From an uncultured Lachnospiraceae bacterium (GTDB lineage: Bacteria > Bacillota > Clostridia > Lachnospirales > Lachnospiraceae), in NCBI GenBank assembly GCA_946566685.1, contig CAMNXA010000019.1:1-53213 (forward strand): a stretch of DNA of 53,213 nucleotides, given 5' to 3'. Within the stretch, counting starts at the first letter, position 1; the number at the start of each line of letters is the position of its first letter. Of this stretch, positions 30,927-39,444 are shown piece by piece. The position numbers were made by a program, and so were the translations under genes. The notes below the pieces were generated by a model. The model was given only the letters and a program-made list of their open reading frames with translations, was not told the DNA's origin and made no database searches.

Positions 30927-31475
30927 CTATCCTCGCATCATCACAAGCACCATCTGAGCCGTCTCCACCAGGTTCGTACCACTGTCCATGCTGCATTTTT
31001 GAAGATACCGATAAGCTTCCTCCTCATCCATATGGTTGCGGTTCATCAAAAGTTCTTTTGCCTCCCTGATCAGCTCCTCTTCCTCGGGACTTCTCTCCCT
31101 GGGCTTTAACCTGGCCCGGCGGCGTCTGCGCATGGCGGCCTGACTCATCATGTCCACTGTATTGAGCAGATCATGCACCTTTAAGGGCATGGCCAGACAG
31201 ACAATGTCATTGCCAATACAGTCATTTAATATCCCGCGAGACGCTAACAGCAGCATCTCAAAACCGTTGGGGAGGCAGTCGTGTAATTCGGAATACATCA
31301 TATCGGGCAGTCTGTAACCACAAATGACAATCCCGTCATTTAATTCATCTGTCTTGCTAAGTACCTGGGAACCGGTGGTGCAGACTGCGTTTACCTGAAA
31401 CCCATTCTTCATAAGCAGGCCCCGGATGCCTTTGGCATCTTCCGGCTTTGGCAAAGCCACTATGATATTGATCAC
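30927..31475 (-). CDS. ANTAR-domain antitermination regulator (pseudo-receiver)
   Basis: Protein of about 182 residues with a GTG start at 31475, placed six to seven bases after GGGGAGG; an earlier GTG at 31481 lies too close to that site. The N-terminal 115 residues have a receiver-like fold, but where the phosphorylatable Asp is expected the sequence reads IVICGYRLPDM, with Gly instead of Asp. The C-terminal part (EEEELIREAKELLMNRNHMDEEEAYRYLQKCSM, in pieces) is the three-helix ANTAR RNA-binding domain, which frees transcripts from terminators by binding hexaloop hairpins. It follows glnA by about 50 bases, and the glnA leader contains a terminator overlapped by such a hairpin, so autogenous control of glnA is likely. 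Confidence 0.88.
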   Translation of the reverse strand: MINIIVALPKPEDAKGIRGLLMKNGFQVNAVCTTGSQVLSKTDELNDGIVICGYRLPDMMYSELHDCLPNGFEMLLLASRGILNDCIGNDIVCLAMPLKVHDLLNTVDMMSQAAMRRRRRARLKPRERSPEEEELIREAKELLMNRNHMDEEEAYRYLQKCSMDSGTNLVETAQMVLVMMRG

Positions 31476-31525
31476 ACGCACACCTCCCCTCTTACGTACT
31501 CATGCATCAGCAACGCCGTGTAAAC

Positions 31526-32860
31526 TTAATATTTATTCAAATACTCATTGATCTCCCAGTCCGTCACCTGACAGCGGTAACGGTTCCACTCCTCCTTTTT
31601 GGCCGCAATATACTTTTCAAAAACATGCTCACCCAGCGTTTCCTTAACAAAATCATCCTTTTCCATATAATGGACAGCCTCGATCAACGTACCCGGAATC
31701 TCCTCGATACCTCTCTCCCGCCGCTCCTGCACACTCATGCCATATACATCCCGATCCACACTCTCCGGAGGCAGAATCCTGTTCCTTATCCCATCCAAAC
31801 CTGCCCGCAGACATACCGCCAGGGCCAGATAAGGATTCGCGGAAGGATCGGGGCAGCGCAGTTCCAGTCTGGCACCCGTACTGCGGGCCGCCGGAATCCG
31901 GATCAGCGGACTTCTGTTGGTAGCGCTCCAGGTAATATAGGCAGGCGCCTCATAGCCCGGCACCAATCTTTTATAAGAATTGACCAGCGGATTCGTGATT
32001 GCTGTCATCGCCTTCATATGCTTCATAATCCCGCCAATAAAATAATATGCCTCCAGGCTCAATCCCAGTTTATCCTTCTCATCCGCAAAAATGTTCCTGC
32101 CATCCCTGGACAGCGACATATTAATATGCATACCCGATCCATTCATTCCGTACCTGGGTTTGGGCATAAAAGTGGCATGCAGGCCATGTCTGCGGGCAAT
32201 GGTCTTCACCGCCAGCTTAAAGGTCATGATATTGTCGGCCGTAGCCAGCGCTTCATCATAGCGGAAATTGATCTCATGCTGGGCCGGTGCCACATCATGA
32301 TGGGAAGCCTCCACCACAAACCCCATATCTTCCAGGGTCAGCACCATATCCCGCCTTGCATTTTCCCCAAAATCCACAGGGCCTACATCAAAATATCCCG
32401 CCTGTTCATGCGTGATGGTCGTAGGCATTCCATTGTCATCCAGATGAAACAGGAAGAACTCACACTCTGCCCCTGCCTGAAAGGTATAACCCAAATCAGC
32501 CGCCTCCCTGATCGCTTTTTTCAGGATATAACGGGGATCTCCCTCGAAAGGCCCGCCGCCTGGCCGATGTACATCACAGATCAGGCGCGCCACCTTCCCC
32601 TGCTGGGGCCGCCAGGGGAATACCTCCAGGGTTGTGTAATCCGGATGCAGATACATATCTGACTCCTCTATCCTGGCAAACCCCTCTATCGCATAACCGT
32701 CAAACATGCACTCATTGTCAAGGGCTTTTTCCAGCTGACTGACTGTAACTGCCACATTTTTCAAGTTGCCGAAGATATCTGTAAATTGCAGTCTGATAAA
32801 CTCCACGTCCTCCTCGTCCGCCAGCCGCATGATATCTTCTTTGCTGTAATTCTTTCTCAT
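31526..32860 (-). CDS. glnA: Glutamine synthetase type I
   Basis: Makes glutamine from glutamate, ammonia and ATP. Protein of about 444 residues from ATG 32860, with GGAG six bases before; in-frame ATGs at 32872 and 32863 are alternatives. GSI-alpha size without the extra insertion of adenylylated enzymes. Motifs seen: DGYAIEGFARIEESDMYLHPD, AGAECEFFLF, HHDVAPAQHEINFRYDEAL, NGSGMHINMSLSRDG, and NRSPLIRIP with the substrate Arg. The leader of about 240 bases contains a promoter, a terminator hairpin and further hairpins. The ANTAR gene downstream is probably in the same transcript. Confidence 0.96.
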   Translation of the reverse strand: MRKNYSKEDIMRLADEEDVEFIRLQFTDIFGNLKNVAVTVSQLEKALDNECMFDGYAIEGFARIEESDMYLHPDYTTLEVFPWRPQQGKVARLICDVHRPGGGPFEGDPRYILKKAIREAADLGYTFQAGAECEFFLFHLDDNGMPTTITHEQAGYFDVGPVDFGENARRDMVLTLEDMGFVVEASHHDVAPAQHEINFRYDEALATADNIMTFKLAVKTIARRHGLHATFMPKPRYGMNGSGMHINMSLSRDGRNIFADEKDKLGLSLEAYYFIGGIMKHMKAMTAITNPLVNSYKRLVPGYEAPAYITWSATNRSPLIRIPAARSTGARLELRCPDPSANPYLALAVCLRAGLDGIRNRILPPESVDRDVYGMSVQERRERGIEEIPGTLIEAVHYMEKDDFVKETLGEHVFEKYIAAKKEEWNRYRCQVTDWEINEYLNKY

Positions 32861-33051
32861 CATTTTCTCCATTTCTGCGCTGCTTTTGTCTCAACTATAT
32901 TGAGGTGCTGCATGAAACGAGTTTGTGTCAAGCAGCGCACAGACACAAATCCTGCTGCCTTTCATGTACTTTGCTCCGGGCTTCACTGTTATGATGTGCC
33001 TGTATCATCCTCTGGCGAAGGATGACAGGACAATTTAATTCCCATATACGC

Positions 33052-33100
33052 AAAAAGACATTCTTATCCTGTGGTATCACAGTAAGAACGTCTTTGTTCT
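33052..33100 (-). promoter_or_regulatory. glnA leader attenuator with ANTAR-type hairpin
   Basis: Two exclusive structures overlap. The terminator (33095 to 33052, minus strand) pairs AAAGAC-G-TTCTTA-C-TGTG with CACA-G...TAAGAA-T-GTCTTT around an ATAC loop and ends in a TTTTT run. The competing hairpin at 33085-33100 is AGAAC with loop AAAGAC and GTTCT: a hexaloop with A at position 1 and G at 4, as in known ANTAR targets. Forming it removes the 5' side of the terminator. A second hexaloop hairpin, normally present in such targets, is not clearly seen. Confidence 0.7.
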
Positions 33101-33105
33101 GTTCA

Positions 33106-33135
33106 ATCATAACAGTTGTTTTAGGGCTTTGTCAA
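33106..33135 (-). promoter_or_regulatory. Promoter of glnA
   Basis: TTGACA at 33130-33135 and TATGAT at 33106-33111 with an 18-base spacer on the minus strand. Start of transcription is expected near 33099, so the RNA begins at the ANTAR-type hairpin. Confidence 0.65.
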
Positions 33136-33155
33136 CATGTGTATTCTTCTATAAT

Positions 33156-34088
33156 TTACTCATCCTCCAGGCCAAACTCCATAAGCAGCCGCTTCTGAAG
33201 TTCCCGGTCAGACAAAGAATGCAGGAATTCATTGCTCCGGCCTGCCTCCATTAACAGCGTGCCAAGTTTGTTTATCTTCAACTCCCCTTCTTCTCTTCCA
33301 TTTTCCCAACCCTCACTCCGTAGGGTCCTCTCATATTTCTCCGCATCAAACTCTTCCAGCAGCATTCCCAACACCTCCGCCCGGTTTTTTAACAAAATTT
33401 CTCTTAAGATGCCTTTTTCTATGCAATAGTCTATCGCTCTATTTAAGGCAGTCTGTGCATCCTTCTCAACAGCCATATAATTCCTTGTCGCAGCCACCAA
33501 CAAGGAATACTCCCCCAGAACCTTACATTTATCCATTAACTGCTTATTATGTCCATAGTTTATATTGAGCACCCTCACATTAAGTTCCACATCCGCCCTC
33601 GTCCTCTTATTCTCAAAAGCATCCGAAAGCTTCAGCGTTCGTTCCTCCGGCATCTCTTTCCTGCCATTATAGAAGACAACGCACTGCGGCGTTGGCAAAG
33701 TAATCTGCCCGGTTCCATACAGGCTTCTCTCCGCCTTCTCTATCACCATCTGGTACTCCTGTGCCAGATAGATCAGAAACCGTACTGGTAGGTTCGGACT
33801 GTAAGTACTCTGGTGTTCATACAAACTTAATGTGCCGGACAGGATATAGGCCAGGTCATTTTTCATCACCACATAAACCGCACTTTCCATTGTCACGATC
33901 TCAAGCTGCGATGCATCCTGATAGTCCGTCCCATTCAAGGCATTGTACAGATCAAGAAGCGCATTCCTATCTTTCTCGAAAAGATATCGAAAAAGCCTGT
34001 CCTTCACAGTCTGCTGTACCCGTTTCTGATTCGGATGACTGCTATATTTCTCGCTCCTTCTTTTCTTCTTTTTCCTTTGTTTTGACAT
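33156..34088 (-). CDS. Rpn-family PD-(D/E)XK nuclease-like protein
   Basis: Protein of 310 residues. A very basic N-terminus (SKQRKKKKRRSEKY) is followed by KDRLFRYLFEKDRNALLDLYNALNGTDY, AVYVVMKNDLAYILSG and LYEHQSTYSPNLPVRFLIYLAQEYQ, the pattern of the recombination-promoting nuclease (Rpn, formerly transposase_31) family, whose active site lies in the EHQS region. A C-terminal charged helical part (LRSEGWENGREEGELKI) is also typical. Such genes occur in many scattered copies in gut Firmicutes; roles in recombination or phage defence have been shown for some relatives. Its role here is not known. Confidence 0.85.
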   Translation of the reverse strand: MSKQRKKKKRRSEKYSSHPNQKRVQQTVKDRLFRYLFEKDRNALLDLYNALNGTDYQDASQLEIVTMESAVYVVMKNDLAYILSGTLSLYEHQSTYSPNLPVRFLIYLAQEYQMVIEKAERSLYGTGQITLPTPQCVVFYNGRKEMPEERTLKLSDAFENKRTRADVELNVRVLNINYGHNKQLMDKCKVLGEYSLLVAATRNYMAVEKDAQTALNRAIDYCIEKGILREILLKNRAEVLGMLLEEFDAEKYERTLRSEGWENGREEGELKINKLGTLLMEAGRSNEFLHSLSDRELQKRLLMEFGLEDE

Positions 34089-34462
34089 ATCATATCCTCC
34101 TTATATGTGACAGGATACAACATGTCGCTGCGGTCTGTGCCAGCCCATCTTTTCTCCTGCCGTTTTCTGTTATGTTTCAAAGAGAAATCCGACAGAAGCT
34201 GTCTTGAATGTGCAGAACGCACACCTGTTAGAATTTCTTTGATAGATTTATTCTAACGGATTAATAAAATAATGTCAATATTATTTTTAAATTTCGCCAT
34301 CCTATTTTCTAACGGCTATTTTTTAACCTTCTATGACTCCCTATTAAATTTATAATCTATTGCCTGACATCCCTCTCACTCCTGCTTCTTGATTTTATGC
34401 CCCCGTAAGGTATATAATGCTATGGGGATGCAAACCCGAAATACAGTAACAGAGGATATTTT
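34089..34462 (+). promoter_or_regulatory. AT-rich divergent intergenic region with a plus-strand promoter
   Basis: No gene seen. A good promoter for the plus-strand gene is TTGATT at 34389-34394, an 18-base spacer and TATAAT at 34413-34418. At about 34227-34257 GTTAGAAT and ATTCTAAC form an 8-bp dyad, and CTAACGG occurs again about 60 bases downstream; these may be operator-like. The stretch 34240-34350 is markedly AT-rich. Confidence 0.55.
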
Positions 34463-35569
34463 ATGCCCGTTGAACTGACCAGCCTGTCTGCCATTGAATA
34501 TAACAATATTGTATATGGAAATATGACGCCCGCCATGGCCGCAGAGTATCTGCGAAATGGTCAGGTCATCCTGCGCAGTTTTTCTGATACCTTAAAAGAA
34601 ATGTATCCTGCGCCCGATTTGACTTCACGGCTGACAGATTTCTTTGTAATGACCACATCGGATTCTTCTTTTCAATCAGTCTCCCGTAAAATCCACAACT
34701 GGGTTTCCGACAAAAACAGACCTGCCAACAGAGATGATATTTTCCGTATCGCTTTTGCACTTTCGTTAAGCGAACAGCAATTGAACTATCTGCTCTGTCT
34801 GTGTACGGACTACTGTATCCAATATCGGGACAGCCGTGAGGTTATCCTTGCCTGGTTTCTGAGAAACGGATACAGCTATCAGTCCGCGATACAATTCTAT
34901 ACTTCTCTGCCGCCGGTCCAGGAATTGAATCTGGCCAGAACCAAACAGACATCCCGGCTTTCACACGAAGTACAGGCCATGTTCCAGCATGTCCATACTC
35001 TGGATGACCTGAGAAACTGCTATGGCAAAAATCTGGCACATTTCGGTACCATGCACTTAAGAGCCTATTATTACTTTGATAAATTCCTCAACCAACTCAT
35101 TCATCCAACGCCCTGTTGGGACAGTCATACGGAACCGGATTATTCCCTGGAAGCCGTCATGCAGACTTACCTTTCCCTGAATGTCCCCTCCAGCCGGAAA
35201 CGAACTGATTACAGTGTGATACAAAAACTCCTGAAACAAAACTGGCCTAACGCCACATCAATCAAAAATATACGCAGCCACAAAGAAGATGTTTCCCGCA
35301 AGCTGCTTTTACTGCTTTATGTTGTCACGGAAAATGAAACCTCGGATCCTGATTTTTACAGGGAACTTGACGAGGAATACACACCCCTGGAAGAGCGGGT
35401 GGAATATCATTGGTGGACAGTAAACGCCATGCTGGACGACTGCGGCATGGCGCGCCTCGATCCCCGCAATGCCACGGACTGGCTGATTCTCTATGCCATT
35501 TCCTGTAACGCAGAAGAATCCATGAGCGAACGGTTAGAACAGGTCATCTCCCATGTATTTGATACATAA
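34463..35569 (+). CDS. Unknown protein with a possible XRE-like HTH segment
   Basis: Protein of 368 residues, not recognised as a named family. Residues about 70-115 (VSRKIHNWVSDKNRPANRDD, then IFRIAFALSLSEQQLNYLL) follow the spacing of the last two helices of an XRE-type helix-turn-helix, with the W..., G/K-R-P and A-x-x-L positions in place. Then comes a mostly helical region rich in Tyr and Leu. No signal peptide or membrane helix. A TATAAT promoter lies upstream and an AGAGG site before the ATG. It converges on the large Ser/Thr kinase gene, and both share a hairpin terminator. A regulatory role tied to the neighbouring phosphothreonine cluster is a guess. Confidence 0.65.
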   Translation: MPVELTSLSAIEYNNIVYGNMTPAMAAEYLRNGQVILRSFSDTLKEMYPAPDLTSRLTDFFVMTTSDSSFQSVSRKIHNWVSDKNRPANRDDIFRIAFALSLSEQQLNYLLCLCTDYCIQYRDSREVILAWFLRNGYSYQSAIQFYTSLPPVQELNLARTKQTSRLSHEVQAMFQHVHTLDDLRNCYGKNLAHFGTMHLRAYYYFDKFLNQLIHPTPCWDSHTEPDYSLEAVMQTYLSLNVPSSRKRTDYSVIQKLLKQNWPNATSIKNIRSHKEDVSRKLLLLLYVVTENETSDPDFYRELDEEYTPLEERVEYHWWTVNAMLDDCGMARLDPRNATDWLILYAISCNAEESMSERLEQVISHVFDT

Positions 35570-35578
35570 CAAACTGAA

Positions 35579-35629
35579 GGAGCCGTCACCTCCATGATTG
35601 AAAAATCAAAGGTATGACAGCTCCCTTTT
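35579..35629 (+). terminator. Hairpin terminator between converging genes
   Basis: GGAGC-C-GTCA and TGAC-A-GCTCC form a nine-pair stem with a long loop, followed by CTTTTC on the plus strand. It lies between the stop codons of the plus-strand unknown gene and the minus-strand kinase gene. Confidence 0.65.
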
Positions 35630-35631
35630 CG

Positions 35632-38600
35632 TTACTGCGCATCGTAATCTATCGCCGCATTGCCGCTCACATAAGAGTCATCCCAATCCCCCGAATCACT
35701 CTGCCGATAATGATTACTGTGGTAATACACCTTGTTCTGGTTATTAATAGGCTCCGATAAATCCATATGGGTTATCGCCAAATCCATGGTTCCATAATTA
35801 TCCATTCTGCCATGTACCGTAAGCTGATATTCATCCCAGCCGAAGACAGTGAGGAGTCCTTCATTAGATAACGTAGTACCGCTCAGAAGCGACAGATTGG
35901 AACAATCACTGTTCAGTTCGCCCTCCTGCCCAATGGATATCATACAATTCTGCAGCGAAAGTGCCTTTCCCCTGTTGCGAAGCTCCCCCGCATCAATACG
36001 CAGGCTGCTGTCTTTTAACAGGGTATCTCCGGCCGTATACAGGTAAGAATATGCCCCTGTCGCGGAGAGTATGATGCTGTTTCTTTCCATATCCATCTCA
36101 CCGCAGTCGGGCGGCACCACAAACACACTTTTATTCTGCAAGGTCATCTCACTGTCACTGATGCGCAGATATGCCATATCCTGAAAGGCGAATCCAGCTT
36201 CGTTTTCCAGTAAGAAGGAAGCCTCCTTTAATTCTACGCCGGCGCCCCATCCCCAAAGAAGGGAACTGTCCAATGTAAGACTGCCTCCCTGCTCCACAAC
36301 CAGATGCGTATTTCCTTCCATGTAAATCTGGGCATCTTCCTGCAATGTAATGTTTTTCCCCCGTAAAGAAGAGCCTTCTATCAAGGTAATGACATTTCCA
36401 TAATTAAGAATCGCGGCCTCATCCGCCATCGTCAGGGAACCGTCCCCGTCAATAAAAACCGGCTTTCTGACGGTCAGATCCGTATGTACCGTGATATCTT
36501 CCCTGACCAGCACTGCTTTTGTATCCGCCGCATTGAGCGCTGTCAGAAGTTCCTCCTCCTTCGTCACTTCCGCGAGTCCCTCCATTTCCTGGAGCTGATA
36601 GCCGGTCGTATGATAGGTCTTAAGATCCGCTCCGCCGATATCATACTCCCCGGCACCGTAATAAATGCCTGGCCTGTCCGTATCCACTCCGGCACCGCTC
36701 ATCACCCGGAAACTGCCGTTATTCTCCAGCAGGGCATTCTCAAAATGACCGTTATTTCCCACCACGATCTCGCCGGTATTGCAAGTCCAGGCATCATTCC
36801 ACATAAAGCCTTCCTCTTTTACCTCTATTGCCCCGCCGGCTTTATTAAAGAGCCTGCTGCCGTTAATTATCTCAAAGCGGGACTCCTCTCCTGCCACTTC
36901 CACCTTCCCCAGATTGGCCATATACCCGCCGGACAGATAGAAGTCATAACAATGCAGGTCTCCCAGATTGACAAACAATGCATTTCCCCAGAAACGGCTG
37001 GTATTATCGGCACCGATCGTACCAAAATTGACCACGGTACTCTTGTCCTGAACCCATAAAGAAGCGCACGGCTCACCTTCCGTCACCTTCATATTCAGCT
37101 CATGATGATTGATGACCGTTCCGCCGTCAAACACGCCCAGGTTTCCTTCCAACGTACCCTCATTTACCAGAACCGCACCGGCCTGCACAGCAAAATTATG
37201 ACAGTTCTCTTCCTCCTGTATCGTCCTGACGGTCACACCCGGTGCGATACGGACCGGTCCGGAGAAATACACCTCATCCTCCAGTATGATATCCGCATCA
37301 ATGCTGATAGGCTGCCCCGTTTCCATGACGCGCTTCAAAGAAGCATAATCCGTGACAGAACAGACATCCTGCGCCGCAAAGACATCTTCATCAAATATAA
37401 GCCTGTGCTCCATCGGCGACTCCACCGCTCCATTATCTCCCATGATTGCAAGACAGGCTTCATCGTCCATCCATACAAAAGCATGATTCGACTGCAACAT
37501 ACCGCCATCCGCCACATAAAGACGAAGCGCAGTTCCATGCAGTCTGAGGTATCCGGAACTGCTCATGTCCAGATTCCCCTCCACCTGCAAAAAACCTGCT
37601 TCCGTAATGGCCAGACTGTCAACCGGCCAGAATGTGTCCTTTGACAACAGCACCGGTTTGGTGATTGTTGTCCTGCTTACCGGCATATATTCGCAGTCTA
37701 TGATCACCGCCTCCACCAGGTCATCTTCCATCATCTTCTGAAAATCCTCATCCCCACCGCCTGTGAAGGTGACGGCCCGATCAAAAGTATGGGAATCTAC
37801 CGCAGGCAGATCTGTATCCACAGACTTTACATCGGTATCGGTGCCGGTTCCCGGCTCGTCACGCTCCGACCTCTCAGTCTTTTCATTTGATCCGCTGGTC
37901 TTAAGGGCGTCATCCTTAGCGGAATGACTGCTCCAGGCTGTCAGCGCCACAAGCATACAGACTGCCGCTATCCCGACTCCGATATAGAACTTTACCTTCT
38001 TATCGAAAACTGGGTTTTTAGCCGCCTCATTGTCCTTATGCTCCCAATCTTTCTGCGATTCGGTTACCTCATGTATTTCGCTGTTCTCAGCCTGCGCATC
38101 AGGCGCCCTGTGCTCCTCGCTCTTCTCATCCCATGCAACGGATGCCTCACGTTCTTTGTTCTTCTCATCCCGCACACCGGATTCCCTGCGCTCTTCACTT
38201 TTCTCACCCTGCGTATCGGATTCCCTGCGTTCTTCGCTTTCCTCATCCCGCACATCGGATGCCTCACGCTCTTCTCTCTTTTCACCCTGCGTATCGGATT
38301 CCCTGCGCTCTTCACTCTTCTCTGGCACATCGGCCTTACCGCGTATTTCACGTTCCTTACGTTCCCCGGCTTCCTCTCGTTCTTCGCTGTCGTCATCTGC
38401 GCCGGTTTCCTCATCCGCCTGTGCATAGATTGCCCGCCACATCTCCTCCGCGCTGGCAAACCGCCTGCCCGGCTGAAGCTTCATGCCTTTTAACAGCGCC
38501 TTCTCCCGCGCTGCTGACAGGGGAATACCCAGTTTACTCGGTAACAGCAGTTCATCTTCCGTGATACGATCCAATGCCTGGGGCGGAATCTTCCCCGTCA

Positions 38601-39372
38601 GACAGTAATAGATTGTGGCACTGAGCGCATAAATATCCGTCCAGGGACCCTGCCCTTTTTGCTGGTACTGCTCAATCGGCGCATATCCATGTTTGAGAGC
38701 AATCGTCATGGTCTCCGTTCCCCTCGATGCTTCTCGCGCACAGCCAAAATCAAGCAGACGTATCCTGCCGTTTTCCAACATCAGGTTATCCGGCGAAATG
38801 TCTCTGTGGATCAATCCGTTTTCGTGCATGATGGAGAGTGCATGAAAAAGAGGTTCGATCATCGGAAACAATTCCTCTGCCGGAATTTTTCCGCCCTTCT
38901 TTTCCACCAGTTCGCGGAAAGTAATTCCCTCTATGTATTCCATGACGATATAGGCCGTGTTATTGATCTCAAAGAAGTCACGGACACTGACAATGACCTG
39001 CTGTTTATCCATCCGCGCCATGACCTGCGCTTCTCCCAGAAATTTCTGTCTGCCCCGCTCATAACTTTTGGCGGAAGGCCCCATGAAATTGGTGACTTCC
39101 AACGATGCGGAAGCGTTTCTCGTAGCCCGGTCCACAGGATAATATTCTTTAATGGCAACCTTCAACTCAAGCCGCAGATCACATCCGATATAAGTAATGC
39201 CAAATCCGCCTTCACCCAAAACACGGCCGACCAGATAACGGTTCATCAGAACCGTTCCCGGCGGCAGATGATGCGGTGAGGGAATATAAGTGCCTGATGT
39301 CAGCCCGCATACAGAGCAGCTTTCGCCCTCCGGTACCGGCGTCATGCAATAGGGACAATAATTCTTACTCAT
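35632..39372 (-). CDS. Large transmembrane Ser/Thr kinase with repetitive ectodomain
   Basis: Protein of 1246 residues. Zinc-ribbon start (CPYCMTPVPEGESCSVCG), then an STK kinase domain at about 35-290 with all key parts: glycine loop GEGGFGITY, Lys in VAIKEYYP, HRDISPDN and DFGCARE. A Glu/Arg/Asp-rich linker (about 305-455) repeats units like SEERRESDTQGEK. One membrane helix (about 460-480, FYIGVGIAAVCMLVALTAW) leads to an extracellular part of about 760 residues. This is made of three related modules beginning near residues 547, 679 and 941 (for example YASLKRVMETGQPISID and EELLTALNAADTKAVLV) followed by short beta-rich repeats suggestive of a right-handed solenoid. It would sense something outside and phosphorylate inside. 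Last gene of the cluster. Confidence 0.9.
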   Translation of the reverse strand: MSKNYCPYCMTPVPEGESCSVCGLTSGTYIPSPHHLPPGTVLMNRYLVGRVLGEGGFGITYIGCDLRLELKVAIKEYYPVDRATRNASASLEVTNFMGPSAKSYERGRQKFLGEAQVMARMDKQQVIVSVRDFFEINNTAYIVMEYIEGITFRELVEKKGGKIPAEELFPMIEPLFHALSIMHENGLIHRDISPDNLMLENGRIRLLDFGCAREASRGTETMTIALKHGYAPIEQYQQKGQGPWTDIYALSATIYYCLTGKIPPQALDRITEDELLLPSKLGIPLSAAREKALLKGMKLQPGRRFASAEEMWRAIYAQADEETGADDDSEEREEAGERKEREIRGKADVPEKSEERRESDTQGEKREEREASDVRDEESEERRESDTQGEKSEERRESGVRDEKNKEREASVAWDEKSEEHRAPDAQAENSEIHEVTESQKDWEHKDNEAAKNPVFDKKVKFYIGVGIAAVCMLVALTAWSSHSAKDDALKTSGSNEKTERSERDEPGTGTDTDVKSVDTDLPAVDSHTFDRAVTFTGGGDEDFQKMMEDDLVEAVIIDCEYMPVSRTTITKPVLLSKDTFWPVDSLAITEAGFLQVEGNLDMSSSGYLRLHGTALRLYVADGGMLQSNHAFVWMDDEACLAIMGDNGAVESPMEHRLIFDEDVFAAQDVCSVTDYASLKRVMETGQPISIDADIILEDEVYFSGPVRIAPGVTVRTIQEEENCHNFAVQAGAVLVNEGTLEGNLGVFDGGTVINHHELNMKVTEGEPCASLWVQDKSTVVNFGTIGADNTSRFWGNALFVNLGDLHCYDFYLSGGYMANLGKVEVAGEESRFEIINGSRLFNKAGGAIEVKEEGFMWNDAWTCNTGEIVVGNNGHFENALLENNGSFRVMSGAGVDTDRPGIYYGAGEYDIGGADLKTYHTTGYQLQEMEGLAEVTKEEELLTALNAADTKAVLVREDITVHTDLTVRKPVFIDGDGSLTMADEAAILNYGNVITLIEGSSLRGKNITLQEDAQIYMEGNTHLVVEQGGSLTLDSSLLWGWGAGVELKEASFLLENEAGFAFQDMAYLRISDSEMTLQNKSVFVVPPDCGEMDMERNSIILSATGAYSYLYTAGDTLLKDSSLRIDAGELRNRGKALSLQNCMISIGQEGELNSDCSNLSLLSGTTLSNEGLLTVFGWDEYQLTVHGRMDNYGTMDLAITHMDLSEPINNQNKVYYHSNHYRQSDSGDWDDSYVSGNAAIDYDAQ

Positions 39373-39444
39373 GAGCCTCGCTCCTTTTTGTTACAACATA
39401 TACTATAATGCATTTCCCTGCTATTCTCAATGTTCCACTTTCTG

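Noticed and set aside
32873..33105. A glutamine (glnA-type) riboswitch in the glnA leader
   Set aside because: The conserved core of that riboswitch was looked for and not recognised; the terminator and hexaloop hairpin fit ANTAR control better.
33156..34088. The Rpn-like gene as part of a mobile element with ends
   Set aside because: No flanking inverted repeats or target duplications were found; the gene appears intact and solitary.
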